This document shows, piece by piece, positions 8,437 through 16,956 of a stretch of DNA of 64,000 nucleotides. The stretch lies in the NCBI RefSeq assembly GCF_003710905.1, contig NZ_RHHV01000007.1, positions 102,799 to 166,798 on the forward strand. The letters are read 5' to 3'. Position 1 is the stretch's first letter, and every line of letters begins with the position of its first letter. The notes beneath the pieces were generated by a model. The model did no database searches. It was not told the DNA's origin and saw only the letters and a program-made list of their open reading frames with translations. The translations under genes and the position numbers were made by a program. Source of the stretch: Brevibacillus parabrevis (GTDB lineage: Bacteria > Bacillota > Bacilli > Brevibacillales > Brevibacillaceae).

Positions 8437-9009
8437 ATGAAAAAAATCTCGAATCGCGACCATGTGATTGCCAGCGCATCCGCTCTGTTTTTGCAAAAAG
8501 GGCTGATGAATACGAGCATGGATGACGTCGTGGCGCAGAGCAAAGTCTCCAAGTCAAATATTTACTACCATTTCAAGAGCAAGGAGGAGCTTGTTGTCGC
8601 TGTGTTGGACTACCGCGCCCAATTGTTGCGCACGGTGCTTGATGAGATTGCCCAGGCCAGGGACTTGACCGCTGCGAGGCGGATCGAGCAAATTTTTGCC
8701 GCACTGGCTGACGAGCTGAACGGGCGAGACTGTGTGGGAGGCTGTCCGATCCTGTCCCTTCTGTCCGCGCAAATCCCGCAGGTTCGGGTTCGCATCCACG
8801 CGTTTATGCGCGAGCTGCAAGGAGTAGCGGAAAATGTGCTAAGAGAAGGAGTCGAGCGAAAAGAGTTCAAGGCAGGGATTCCGGTTCCCGAGACAGCGGC
8901 GCTTCTCATCACGATTTTGGAAGGAGCCATGCAGCTTGCCGAGTCTTACGGCAACACAGAAGCTTTTATAAACGCAGGCGCTACTTTTCTACACTTGATT
9001 CAAGTGTAG
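8437..9009 (+). CDS. TetR/AcrR family transcriptional regulator
   Basis: A 190-residue regulator with an N-terminal helix-turn-helix at about residues 8-55 (HVIASASALFLQKGLMNTSM followed by DDVVAQSKVSKSNIYYHFKS), the classic TetR pattern with tyrosine in the recognition helix. The C-terminal helical ligand domain contains CVGGCPILSLL and resembles the YxaF/LmrA-like subgroup. There is no ribosome site because the promoter abuts the start codon. The last 21 coding bases, including the stop, form a terminator stem. The downstream reductase-hydrolase gene is the likely target, since related GATTAG half-sites precede it. Its ligand is unknown. Confidence 0.85.
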   Translation: MKKISNRDHVIASASALFLQKGLMNTSMDDVVAQSKVSKSNIYYHFKSKEELVVAVLDYRAQLLRTVLDEIAQARDLTAARRIEQIFAALADELNGRDCVGGCPILSLLSAQIPQVRVRIHAFMRELQGVAENVLREGVERKEFKAGIPVPETAALLITILEGAMQLAESYGNTEAFINAGATFLHLIQV

Positions 9010-9019
9010 GCTTTTTTTG
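8989..9019 (+). terminator. Terminator built into the 3' end of the TetR coding sequence
   Basis: CTACACTTG (8989-8997) pairs perfectly with CAAGTGTAG (9001-9009) across a three-base loop. The right arm contains the TAG stop codon, and GCTTTTTTTG follows immediately. Confidence 0.85.
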
Positions 9020-9024
9020 CAATT

Positions 9025-9047
9025 GATTAGTACCGATTAGTCCTATT
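9025..9047 (+). promoter_or_regulatory. GATTAG repeat, likely second TetR operator
   Basis: GATTAG occurs at 9025-9030 and again at 9035-9040, the second as GATTAGTCCTATT. These match the half-site seen in the palindrome of the adjacent TetR promoter. The repeats lie 18 bases before the translation start of the reductase-hydrolase gene, where bound repressor would block its transcription. Confidence 0.5.
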
Positions 9048-9064
9048 AAAGGGAGGTTCATTTT

Positions 9065-10942
9065 ATGGCAGTTGTATTGATAACAGGAGCGACAGGGTTT
9101 ATCGGCCGGGAGGTAACAAGGCGCTTGGCACGCGCAGGACATACGGTGTTGGCGCTCGTGCGCTCCCTGGAAAAGTGGGAGAGGCAGCTGGCTGCAATGA
9201 CAGCCGAAGAGCAGGCGAACAGCAGCGCAGTACGGGGGGATTTGCGCGAGGAGAGGCTGGGGCTGTCAGAGCTTGACTACCAGCGGGTGCTTGCCGCAGA
9301 TACGATCATTCATGCCGGGGTGCCGATGGATATCGCACTCGGCGAGGAAGCGGCCAGAAAAGTCATTTTGCAAGGAGCCGATCATCTGTTGAAGCTGGCG
9401 GGCGAGCTGCACCAGCGCAAAAGGCTGCAAAAGCTCATTCACCTTGTCGGCTACATGAGCCCTTTTGACGATGCGAGCGCGACGCTTGCCACGGATGTGT
9501 TCGCCGAGAACAAGCTGTTCGATCACGCGGGAGGCTATGAAAAATACAAGTTTTTGGCTGACCTGTACGTGCGGCAGCAGGCTCATCAAGCAGGAATGCC
9601 GCTGGTTGTCGTCAATCCGAGCACAATCATCGGGCCGCGGCATACGGGAAGCACCGAGCAGACGGATGGCCTGGGACTTGTGGTCAACTCCATGCGGCAG
9701 GGGAAATTTCCCGTATTGCCCGGCGGAAAAGAATGGTGGCTCCCGCTGCTTGCCGTGGACGATCTGGCAGAAGTGATCGTCGGAATTGTCGAGGCAAAAG
9801 GCATCAAGCACCAGACGTACTACGCCTTGAACGAGCGCGGGGCGACGCCGTCTTTCCCGGAACTGGTGCAACTCATGGCAAAAGAACTGCGAATGAAGCC
9901 GCCGTCCGTCCCGTTCCCGCTGTCCGTTTTGAAAACGATCGTGCGCAACGGAGGCAGCCGCTTGCTCGGCGTTCCGGCCAACTCGATGGACTTTATCGTG
10001 AAAAAACAGTTTCCGCTCGCGCCTTTTCAGCAAATGAAGCAAACGAGGGGAGTGGGCGAATATCAAGTGGACAGCCATCTGCCAAGCGTTGTGGCTGATC
10101 TCGATTATCGCTTGTCTGCCCGGGGCGATGCCGCTCCCGATGCTTTTCAGCGGGCGAAAGTCGCAGGCTTGGCTGCCTATCAGAAGCCAGGCGTGGAGGG
10201 AGCGCCATGGGTACTGTTGCACGGCTTGTTCAGCGAGCTTGGCGATTTGTTCCCGCTGGCTGAGCAGCTTGGCGAGGAGAAGGTATGGCTGTGGGACTTG
10301 CCGGGCTTTGGCAGATCGCCCTATCATCACCGGGAGCAAAAGCTGGGCGGCTTCATCGAGGCTGTCGCCAGCGCGCTCCGAGAGCTGCCTGCTCCCGTCC
10401 ATTTGGCAGGGCATTCGTTTGGTGCTTTCCTGGCATGGGAAGCGGCCAAGCGAGTGCCGGACAAGATCGCCGGAGTGTATTTGCTGCAACCGCCGCTGCA
10501 CGCCCCGAAGCAGAACCCGCTGCTTGTGCAAATCGGGAAGAGCGAGAGCTTGCTCCAGCGCTTTTTGCAAAAGCAGCTGACCCGCCCCCGTCTGGAGAGC
10601 ACGATGATTGAACAAGGGATGTTTCGCTCCGTGGCTGAGGTGCCGGCTGGCTATCTGGACAAGACAAAAAGCCTTCTGCAATCACCGCGCATCAGCAAGA
10701 CACACGCAGAGGTTTTGCGTTATTTCATGCACGATTTTCAGCAAATGGAGTGGGGGCAGGCTGCCGCTTTTCCCGTTCACCTTGTATGGGGAAATCAAGA
10801 CAGCGCCTATCGCCTGACAAGCGAGCAGGAGATAGCGCTTGGGGAGAGGCAGATCGCGGTACACCGCCATGATTTGGCCCATCATTTTCCGCTCAGCCAT
10901 CCGCACGAGACAGCCAGCTTGCTGCGGTCACTGAGGGGATAG
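9065..10942 (+). CDS. SDR-family reductase fused to an alpha/beta hydrolase
   Basis: A 625-residue two-domain protein. Residues 1-370 form an extended short-chain dehydrogenase with the nucleotide-binding GATGFIG near residue 7 and catalytic YEKYK in GGYEKYKFLAD. The loop VVNPSTIIGPRHTGS is typical of the NAD-dependent epimerase/dehydratase group. Residues 375-625 form an alpha/beta hydrolase with VLLHGL, nucleophile elbow GHSFG (Ser451), acid in VWGNQDSAY and histidine in HHFPLSHPHE, so both halves appear active. The domains normally occur as separate proteins, and the fusion suggests sequential work on one lipophilic or ester substrate. GGGAGG precedes ATG 9065. It is probably repressed by the upstream TetR protein. 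Confidence 0.82.
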   Translation: MAVVLITGATGFIGREVTRRLARAGHTVLALVRSLEKWERQLAAMTAEEQANSSAVRGDLREERLGLSELDYQRVLAADTIIHAGVPMDIALGEEAARKVILQGADHLLKLAGELHQRKRLQKLIHLVGYMSPFDDASATLATDVFAENKLFDHAGGYEKYKFLADLYVRQQAHQAGMPLVVVNPSTIIGPRHTGSTEQTDGLGLVVNSMRQGKFPVLPGGKEWWLPLLAVDDLAEVIVGIVEAKGIKHQTYYALNERGATPSFPELVQLMAKELRMKPPSVPFPLSVLKTIVRNGGSRLLGVPANSMDFIVKKQFPLAPFQQMKQTRGVGEYQVDSHLPSVVADLDYRLSARGDAAPDAFQRAKVAGLAAYQKPGVEGAPWVLLHGLFSELGDLFPLAEQLGEEKVWLWDLPGFGRSPYHHREQKLGGFIEAVASALRELPAPVHLAGHSFGAFLAWEAAKRVPDKIAGVYLLQPPLHAPKQNPLLVQIGKSESLLQRFLQKQLTRPRLESTMIEQGMFRSVAEVPAGYLDKTKSLLQSPRISKTHAEVLRYFMHDFQQMEWGQAAAFPVHLVWGNQDSAYRLTSEQEIALGERQIAVHRHDLAHHFPLSHPHETASLLRSLRG

Positions 10943-11013
10943 GAGATAGCCTGACTTCCCGACTTCCCCCTTCCCAACGAGACGTGGGGCTAGGAACGCT
11001 TTCAGCAAAAAGT

Positions 11014-11054
11014 AAAGGAGCCTTGCCGATCAAACAGGCAAAGCTCCTCTTTCT
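11014..11054. terminator. Bidirectional terminator
   Basis: AGGAGCCTTGCC (11016-11027) pairs with GGCAAAGCTCCT (11037-11048) with one mismatch, with A-rich and T-rich flanks. It sits between the convergent fusion gene and the OppA-type gene. Confidence 0.85.
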
Positions 11055-11101
11055 TTTGGGGCGATTCGAGCGATTCGGCCACTTCGGACAAGCGAAGCGA
11101 G

Positions 11102-12748
11102 CTACTTTTCTACATACGCGTACTTGAAGTACGAGCCTCCGAGCGGGAAGATCACGAAATCTTTGACTTTGTCGTTTTTCACATAGGCGTTGCCGCGGAA
11201 GTGCAGAGGGGCGAGCGGCATTTCCTCCATGAGAATTTTTTCTGCGTCAAACATCAGCTGTTTGCGCTTCGCGGCATCGGTTTCATAGTAGCTTTTGTTC
11301 AACAAGTCGCGGTACTCTTTGTTATCGAAGCGCACGACGTTGTTGCCGCCTTCTTTGTCCTTGTACATTTCCAGGAAGTTGATCGGGTCGTTGAAATCGG
11401 CGCCCCATAGCCAGATGCCGAAGTCGTATTTCCCGTTCTGGACGTCGTCGTTGAACACTTTCCACTCGGCTGTGCGAATTTCGATGTTCACGCCGAGCGT
11501 TTTCTTCCACTCGTCCTGCAACGCCTGGGCGATCTTCTTGTCGGTTTCTCCCGTGTCGTAGTAGTACGTCACTTTCGGGAACTCGCTCAACCCCAGCTCC
11601 TTCATGCCTTCCGCGAGCAGCTGCCTGGCTTTGTCTATGTCTTCCTTGAAGTAGCCGTCCGGGTTCAAGCCCATCGAGGTCGGCACCCAACCGTATGCAG
11701 GAGGTACCCCGGTTTGCAAAATATTGTCGATTAACTGTTGGCGTTCGATGGAGTAAGAGAAAGCCTGGCGAATTTTTTTGTTGGTAAAAGGCGGTTTTTG
11801 CGTATTGAAAATGACTGCCTTTGTCCCCGGATTATCGGCGACGACCAGCTTGCCCTGTTCCTTGATTTGCCCGATTGCATCAGGGGAAAGGCCGAAGGAA
11901 GGATAGCCGCCCCAATCGAGATCGCCGTTTTCAAACATCGAGAGAGCGGTGTTGTTGTCTTCGATCACGACGATTTCAATCCGATCCAGCTTGACGTTGG
12001 CCTGATCCCAGTAAGTAGGGCTTTTGGAAAAGGCCAGCTTCGCTTTATGCTCCCACTGGTCGATGACGAACGGGCCGTTTCCGACGATGGTAGAGGCGTC
12101 GCTTGCCCATTTCGGATTGCTCTCCAGCGTCTTTTTATGCAAAGGATAATAAGTAGTGAATGAGGTCAATTCACGGAAAAATGGCGTAGGCGAGCGCAGG
12201 GTGAAGTCGAGTGTGTAATCGTCCTTGGCTTTGACGCCGACGTCTTCTGCTTTGCCTGTGCCGTTGAAAAACTCTTCGCCGCCTTTGATGTAGAACAGCT
12301 GGTAAGCGTAGCCGGAGGCGGTTTTCGGATCGAGATTGCGCTTGATAGCGTATTCAAAATCGTGGGCGGTAACCGGATCGCCGTTGCTCCATTTGGCATC
12401 CTTGCGCAAGGTAAAAGTGAAGTGGGTAAAGTCAGGAGAGTTGGTGAAGCTCTCTGCTGTTCCGTTGATCATCTGACCTTGCCGATCGACGATAGTCAGT
12501 CCTTCAAAAGCGAGATTGATCATGTCCATGCTGGAGGCGTCAGTAGCAATGCCGGGGTCCATCGTCGGAGGTTCGCCCGTGATGCTCCAGTGCAAGACCA
12601 TCGGTTCTCCCGAGGCAGGTTTTCCGGTCTCACCAGCGGGCTGCTGGCTTGCGGCAGGCTGGGCATTTTCAGCGGGCTTCGTCGTACAGCCGATCATGAG
12701 GCTTGCTAGTAACGCGGTGCTACAGGCAACTCGCAACCATTTTTTCAT
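11102..12748 (-). CDS. Oligopeptide ABC transporter substrate-binding lipoprotein (OppA-type)
   Basis: A 548-residue SBP family 5 lipoprotein. The signal peptide ends at LMIGC with lipidated cysteine 21, followed by an Ala/Pro/Gln/Glu linker. Diagnostic segments are SITGEPPTMDPGIATDASSM, FTLRKDAKWSNGDPVTAHDF and FNTQKPPFTNKKIRQAFSY, which form the peptide-binding cleft of OppA/DppA proteins. No permease or ATPase gene is adjacent, so it is an orphan binding protein that must share another transporter. AGGAGG precedes ATG 12748. Two ArgR-like palindromes lie upstream, hinting at control by arginine or nitrogen status. Confidence 0.9.
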   Translation of the reverse strand: MKKWLRVACSTALLASLMIGCTTKPAENAQPAASQQPAGETGKPASGEPMVLHWSITGEPPTMDPGIATDASSMDMINLAFEGLTIVDRQGQMINGTAESFTNSPDFTHFTFTLRKDAKWSNGDPVTAHDFEYAIKRNLDPKTASGYAYQLFYIKGGEEFFNGTGKAEDVGVKAKDDYTLDFTLRSPTPFFRELTSFTTYYPLHKKTLESNPKWASDASTIVGNGPFVIDQWEHKAKLAFSKSPTYWDQANVKLDRIEIVVIEDNNTALSMFENGDLDWGGYPSFGLSPDAIGQIKEQGKLVVADNPGTKAVIFNTQKPPFTNKKIRQAFSYSIERQQLIDNILQTGVPPAYGWVPTSMGLNPDGYFKEDIDKARQLLAEGMKELGLSEFPKVTYYYDTGETDKKIAQALQDEWKKTLGVNIEIRTAEWKVFNDDVQNGKYDFGIWLWGADFNDPINFLEMYKDKEGGNNVVRFDNKEYRDLLNKSYYETDAAKRKQLMFDAEKILMEEMPLAPLHFRGNAYVKNDKVKDFVIFPLGGSYFKYAYVEK

Positions 12749-12767
12749 CAGTACCTCCTAGTTGTTT

Positions 12768-12854
12768 GAATATTTTTAAAAATTCATATGTAGAAGGATA
12801 ATTCAGTTTCCTGTATCTGTCATTAAACATTCTGTATAAATATTCATGAATATT
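12768..12854 (-). promoter_or_regulatory. AT-rich control region with two ArgR-like palindromes
   Basis: GAATATTTTTAAAAATTC at 12768-12785 and the perfect 16-base palindrome AATATTCATGAATATT at 12839-12854 lie upstream of the OppA-type gene. On the gene strand the second includes CATGAATATTTATACA, which shares most positions with the Bacillus arginine box CATGAATAAAAATTCA. The binding protein is inferred. Confidence 0.4.
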
Positions 12855-12946
12855 CTGTTTTTAAAACCGGGAATAATTCATACAATTTGTCCTTGAATCA
12901 GCAGCAAGGCGGAAAGCGGCTGCTGTTGCAAGCGATTTGATCCTGA

Positions 12947-12996
12947 ATAAAAAAACGCCGGCCGACACCAGAAGATTCCGGTGCAGCCAGCGTCTT
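12947..12996 (-). terminator. Terminator of the DoxX gene
   Basis: On the minus strand, ACGCTGGCTGCACC pairs with GGTGTCGGCCGGCGT (one bulge, some G-U), followed by TTTTTT. It lies just downstream of the DoxX-family gene. Confidence 0.75.
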
Positions 12997-13034
12997 TTGC
13001 CTGCCGTATGCAGGATGATGAATGGAACGAGAGG

Positions 13035-13601
13035 CTAGTGCATGCCCACGTTACGCGACTTCGATCGTGTCCAAGGCGTGCCCAGGTACGACAAAGCCCA
13101 ACGGTCCAGACCGTACCAGCCAGCGACTTTCCAAGCGAGAACGAGCCATGTGGCAAAAACAAACAGCATCGGGTTGGTGCTGACTGTCCCTGCGAACAGG
13201 AAGCTGACGTTCATCAATCCGCCGAAGAAAGCGGCAATTCCGGTAAGCAAGCCGAGAATGAGTCCGAGACCAACCAGTACCTCGCCGTAAGCGACCATGA
13301 AAGCGAACAGCTTGGCATTTGGCAAAACGGCGCTTTCCAAAAACCAGCCGTACCAGGAGGTGACGTCTTTTCCTTCCGCTGCTTTCGCGAGCGAGCCTTT
13401 GACGAAGCCCTCGATGGCAGCTCCAGCTTTGTCTCCTGTCCAGGAGTCGGTATGGATTTTTTTCCAGCCTGCTGTCAGCCAAGTGTAGCCGACATACACG
13501 CGGATGATCAGCCAGATCCATGCCGAACGGGTGCTGGTGAACAAAAATTGTGACACGGGATTTTCAGGAATGATGATTTCGTTGTTGCTTGGTGGACGCA
13601 T
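13035..13601 (-). CDS. DoxX family membrane protein
   Basis: A 188-residue protein with about four membrane segments: IWLIIRVYVGYTWLTAGWKK, NAKLFAFMVAYGEVLVGLGL, TGIAAFFGGLMNVSFLFAG and PMLFVFATWLVLAWKVAGWY. This matches DoxX/TQO-DoxD-type proteins, relatives of the small subunit of archaeal thiosulfate:quinone oxidoreductase. In bacteria they are often tied to redox stress or thiol homeostasis, but function here is unproven. Start ATG 13601 follows AAGGAGG. The gene appears monocistronic with a terminator at 12947-12996. The upstream region has a repeated ATGGATAT pair that may bind a regulator. Confidence 0.85.
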   Translation of the reverse strand: MRPPSNNEIIIPENPVSQFLFTSTRSAWIWLIIRVYVGYTWLTAGWKKIHTDSWTGDKAGAAIEGFVKGSLAKAAEGKDVTSWYGWFLESAVLPNAKLFAFMVAYGEVLVGLGLILGLLTGIAAFFGGLMNVSFLFAGTVSTNPMLFVFATWLVLAWKVAGWYGLDRWALSYLGTPWTRSKSRNVGMH

Positions 13602-13842
13602 GTGTACGTGCCCTCCTTATAAAAATAGAATGGATATCCTGTGATGGATATTGATTCCAGGTGATTTTAACACAAGGAACGATTTGATGCAGTGGTTTAG
13701 GGCATAAGTTCATACGGTGTTCATTGACACTATTGGCACGATGTTAACCTTAGTTCGATTGTCATGTGTTCGGATGGACATAAAAAGCGCAAAAAGGTAA
13801 GAAGACATAGTTTTTGCAAAATAAAGTCATCGGGAAGAAATA
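13602..13842. other. Intergenic region between divergent DoxX and chemoreceptor genes
   Basis: No gene is visible. At 13628-13657 the DoxX side has GAATGGATATCC and ATGGATATTGATTC, a repeated ATGGATAT flanked by GAAT and ATTC that could be an operator. The rest is AT-rich promoter-type sequence. Confidence 0.4.
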
Positions 13843-13872
13843 TTGACAAGTTAAGATATGGTAAATTATGTT
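13843..13872 (+). promoter_or_regulatory. Promoter of the chemoreceptor gene
   Basis: TTGACA at 13843-13848 and TATGTT at 13867-13872 are separated by 18 bases. An ATG at 13868 lies inside the -10 box and so cannot be the start codon, which supports ATG 13913. Confidence 0.6.
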
Positions 13873-13912
13873 GAGTTTTGTTGAAAAATACGGAGACTAT
13901 TGGAGCATACTT

Positions 13913-15979
13913 ATGAAACGAAATTTTGTGTCTTTTCAAATGAAACTCAGCGTTATGATCTCGCTGTTTACGATGCTGGTCGCGATTGTGCTGTCGCTGA
14001 TCGACTATTCGCAGCTCAAGGCCACGATCCTTTCGGAAAAAGCGGTGCAGTATCAGCTAGTCGAGGATCGGATCATTCATGCCGTCAAAAACGTCGATCT
14101 CGTGTACGGCGTGTTCGAGCAAGACATGGAGGAGCGGATGAAGGGCGCACTGGAAAAGCTGGCGAAAAACTATCAGGCCAACTCGGCGCTTTCGGCGTGG
14201 GACTATGCGGCTTTGCGCGAGCAGTACGGAATGGACTTTTTCGTCATTGATCGAAACATCAAAGTAGTGCAGTCCAGTGTCGCCTCTGACGTGGGGCTCG
14301 ATTTTAGCCAATCGGGAGCTTTCGCGGAGGTGTTGAAAAAACGAATCGACGGAAGCGAGTTTTCCGCCGACGGAATGGAAGTGTCCGTCAACAGCGGGCA
14401 GATCAAAAAGTTCGCCTATCTCCCAACCGGCGATCACAAATATTTGCTGGAAGCGAGCATGAATTTGCAGGACAGCGACTTGTTCCAGACGTTCAACTTT
14501 CTCGATGTCTCGAAGGAGATCGCAGGCAAATACAGCATTGTGAAAGAAATCACCGTTTACTCGCACGATGGCTACGCGCTCGGCAAAAAAGGGGAGGACG
14601 GCAAAGCTTTGCGCATCGCGCAGCGGTTTGCGCCAACTTTTGAAGCGGCGTTCTCCACGCAGACGATCAAGGAATTTCACGAGAGTACGGGAGAGGACGA
14701 CCAAACATACCGCTACATCCCATACAAGCTGGATGAGAGCGCCAACGACCTGAGCCGTTCCCGTGTAGTGGAAATCGTCTACAACAATACGGAGCGCAAC
14801 GAAGTGCTCGCCAACAGTCTCCGGTCTGCGCTATTGAAAATGGCGGCAGCGGTGGCAGGAGCGCTGATCTTGTCGTTTGTGCTCAGCCGCTTGATTACCG
14901 GACCGCTCGATCACATGCGCAAGATGATTGCGCAAACAGCCGAGTTCGACTTGCGCGAGCAGATCGTGGCGAAGGAGCAGGTGACGGAGGATGAGATCAG
15001 CCTGATGGCGAAGTCGATTTTGGTCATGCGCGAGCAATTGCGGGAAGTGGCGAGCAAGCTTGCGACCGTCTCTCATGTGGTAGCGGAAAATGCGCAAAGC
15101 GTGCAGCAATCCACAGTGGCCGTCAGCGAGCAATCGAGCGGAACGGCGGAGGCGACTGCTGTCTTGCTGTCGCATATGCAAGAGACAATGGCTTCGACGG
15201 AAGAAATGAACGCTACTCTTACTGATATTCAGCATGTCGTTCACGCAGTCACTTTGCGCACGACCGAAGCAGCGGCTACCTCTCAGGACGTAAGCCAGCG
15301 AGCCGATGTGTTGAAGGAAAATGCCGTTGCGGCGCAAGTATCGGCAGCCGAGTTGTATCAAAGCGTGAAGCAGCAAACGGAGCAGGCGATTGTGCAGTCG
15401 ACCGAATCGATGGGACAAATCAATTTGTTGGCAGAAGCGATTTTGCATATTTCCGAGCAGACGAATTTGCTCGCCTTGAACGCCGCGATTGAAGCGGCGC
15501 GTGCCGGGGAAAGCGGAAGAGGCTTCTCCGTCGTGGCTGATGAAATACGCAAGCTGGCGACACAGTCGTCTGCGGTCGTCATCGATATTCAGCGAATTAT
15601 CGCCATCGTGCGCGAATCCGTGAACAATCTCGCAGAAAACTCTTCCAGCGTGCTGGAGTTTATCGACAGCAAAGTCCGCCCGGATTACGGCAAGCTGATT
15701 CACATGTCAGAGCAATACAACAGCGACGCACATCATTTCAACACATTGCTGACGGATTTCAGCGCTTCGTTCGAAGAATTAAATTCGTCGATTGCCAGTG
15801 TGGTCGCGATTGTGGAGCAAGTGACAAGCTCCATGGGCCAAAGCGCATACAGCGTGGAAGCGATCACCGAGCAGGCGCAAATTATCGCGCACAACAACCA
15901 GAAAATCGCGACCATCTCCGAACGCAATGCGGAATTGACGCATTCGATGGAAGAGATCGTCCAGCGCTTTCGCCTGTAA
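13913..15979 (+). CDS. Methyl-accepting chemotaxis protein
   Basis: A 688-residue transmembrane chemoreceptor. It has a first membrane helix at about residues 11-30, an extracellular sensor domain of about 270 residues (Cache-like by size), a second helix at about 306-330 ([19 protein letters not shown]), a HAMP linker, and a cytoplasmic signalling coiled coil. The hairpin tip [20 protein letters not shown] near residue 516 is the invariant CheW/CheA contact region. GGAG seven bases before ATG 13913 fixes the start. A single-gene transcript is likely. The ligand is unknown; no chemotaxis kinase genes are nearby, as is usual for scattered receptor genes. Confidence 0.92.
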   Translation: MKRNFVSFQMKLSVMISLFTMLVAIVLSLIDYSQLKATILSEKAVQYQLVEDRIIHAVKNVDLVYGVFEQDMEERMKGALEKLAKNYQANSALSAWDYAALREQYGMDFFVIDRNIKVVQSSVASDVGLDFSQSGAFAEVLKKRIDGSEFSADGMEVSVNSGQIKKFAYLPTGDHKYLLEASMNLQDSDLFQTFNFLDVSKEIAGKYSIVKEITVYSHDGYALGKKGEDGKALRIAQRFAPTFEAAFSTQTIKEFHESTGEDDQTYRYIPYKLDESANDLSRSRVVEIVYNNTERNEVLANSLRSALLKMAAAVAGALILSFVLSRLITGPLDHMRKMIAQTAEFDLREQIVAKEQVTEDEISLMAKSILVMREQLREVASKLATVSHVVAENAQSVQQSTVAVSEQSSGTAEATAVLLSHMQETMASTEEMNATLTDIQHVVHAVTLRTTEAAATSQDVSQRADVLKENAVAAQVSAAELYQSVKQQTEQAIVQSTESMGQINLLAEAILHISEQTNLLALNAAIEAARAGESGRGFSVVADEIRKLATQSSAVVIDIQRIIAIVRESVNNLAENSSSVLEFIDSKVRPDYGKLIHMSEQYNSDAHHFNTLLTDFSASFEELNSSIASVVAIVEQVTSSMGQSAYSVEAITEQAQIIAHNNQKIATISERNAELTHSMEEIVQRFRL

Positions 15980-16003
15980 GTGAACAAAGTCATGAGCGTG
16001 AAC

Positions 16004-16036
16004 ATGCCCCCTTCGTACCGAGAGCGAAGGGGGCAT
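16004..16036. terminator. Strong hairpin between convergent genes
   Basis: ATGCCCCCTTCG (16004-16015) pairs perfectly with CGAAGGGGGCAT (16025-16036). There is no clear T run on either side, but its place between the chemoreceptor and ECF41 genes fits a terminator. Confidence 0.6.
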
Positions 16037-16046
16037 TGCTTTGCCT

Positions 16047-16946
16047 TTACAGGACAGCTTTCAGTTTATCCGGGTTGCGAACGAAGTACAGGCGGTGAAT
16101 TTTTTCTGCCTTGCTGTGCAGGAAAACGACTGTATCTACTGCGTCATTTTGCCGGATGACGAGTGCCGTTTGGCCGTTCAGCGAAGCAAGCCCTACTTCG
16201 TACGGAGAGCCTTGTGCGGCGAAGCGCATCAAGCCAAGCAAGAACTCCGCGACACGTTTGCCAGACACGACCGGACGTATGGCAGCGAATACTTTTCCAC
16301 CGCCATCCGAGAGCAGTTCAGCATCTGCGGACAAGAGCGTGAGTAAAGCGTTGACATTGCCGTGTTCCAGCGCATGCAGAAAACGGCCGATCCATTCTTC
16401 GCCGATTTCTTTTTCGTGCGCGTGAAGCTGTTCGTCTGCATCCAAACCGAGCTTGGCTTTGCAGCGGCTGATGATTTTCCGGCAATTGGCCTGGCTTTTT
16501 CCGACAAGCTGGGCAATCTCGTCGTAGTCGAAGGCAAAAGCTTCGCGCAGGACGAAGACCGCACGCTCGACCGGAGACAAGCGTTCGAGCAGCACGAGCA
16601 TGGCGTACGACAACAAATCTTTGGTGATGACCGATTCGTAGCTGTCCGCTCCGGGAGTAGGGATCGGTTCGGGCAGCCATGGCCCCGTGTACAGCTCCCG
16701 CCTGTGGCGTGCCGATTTCAACAGATCGAGGCAGCGGTTTGTCGTCATTTTGCACAGGTAGGCTTTTGGCTCTGCGATTTGTTCCAGCTCGACATCGTAC
16801 GCTTTCAAAAAGACATCCTGTACGATATCTTCCGCATCTGTGGCCGAGCCTGTGAGCTGGTAGGCGAGACGAAACAGCAATCCTTTGTATTGCTGATAAA
16901 GGGTCTCCATCGCATGTTCACTTCCTCTGGCGTCTAGTGTCAGCAT
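16047..16946 (-). CDS. ECF41-type sigma factor (SigJ-like) with SnoaL-like C-terminal domain
   Basis: A 299-residue sigma factor. Sigma regions 2 and 4 span residues 13-170 (METLYQQYKGLLFRLAYQLT, AEDIVQDVFLKAY, then LSPVERAVFVLREAFAFDYD). The linker bears the WLPEP motif diagnostic of ECF41. A C-terminal extension from about residue 185 (FLHALEHGNVNALLTLLSAD) is a SnoaL/NTF2-like domain that, in studied ECF41 members, tunes sigma activity in place of an anti-sigma factor. It lies 10 bases after the NDH-2-like gene, in one operon. Start 16946 has AAGGA seven bases ahead; an internal ATG at 16910 is the alternative. An ECF41-like promoter precedes the operon, implying autoactivation. Confidence 0.88.
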   Translation of the reverse strand: MLTLDARGSEHAMETLYQQYKGLLFRLAYQLTGSATDAEDIVQDVFLKAYDVELEQIAEPKAYLCKMTTNRCLDLLKSARHRRELYTGPWLPEPIPTPGADSYESVITKDLLSYAMLVLLERLSPVERAVFVLREAFAFDYDEIAQLVGKSQANCRKIISRCKAKLGLDADEQLHAHEKEIGEEWIGRFLHALEHGNVNALLTLLSADAELLSDGGGKVFAAIRPVVSGKRVAEFLLGLMRFAAQGSPYEVGLASLNGQTALVIRQNDAVDTVVFLHSKAEKIHRLYFVRNPDKLKAVL

Positions 16947-16956
16947 CGTTTTTTCC

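Noticed and set aside
9266..10681. Minus-strand frame of 471 codons inside the reductase-hydrolase gene
   Set aside because: GC-rich codon use leaves the opposite frame open; the plus-strand product has two intact catalytic domains.
13868..13912. ATG 13868 as start of the chemoreceptor
   Set aside because: It is within the probable -10 box and lacks a ribosome site; ATG 13913 has GGAG seven bases upstream.
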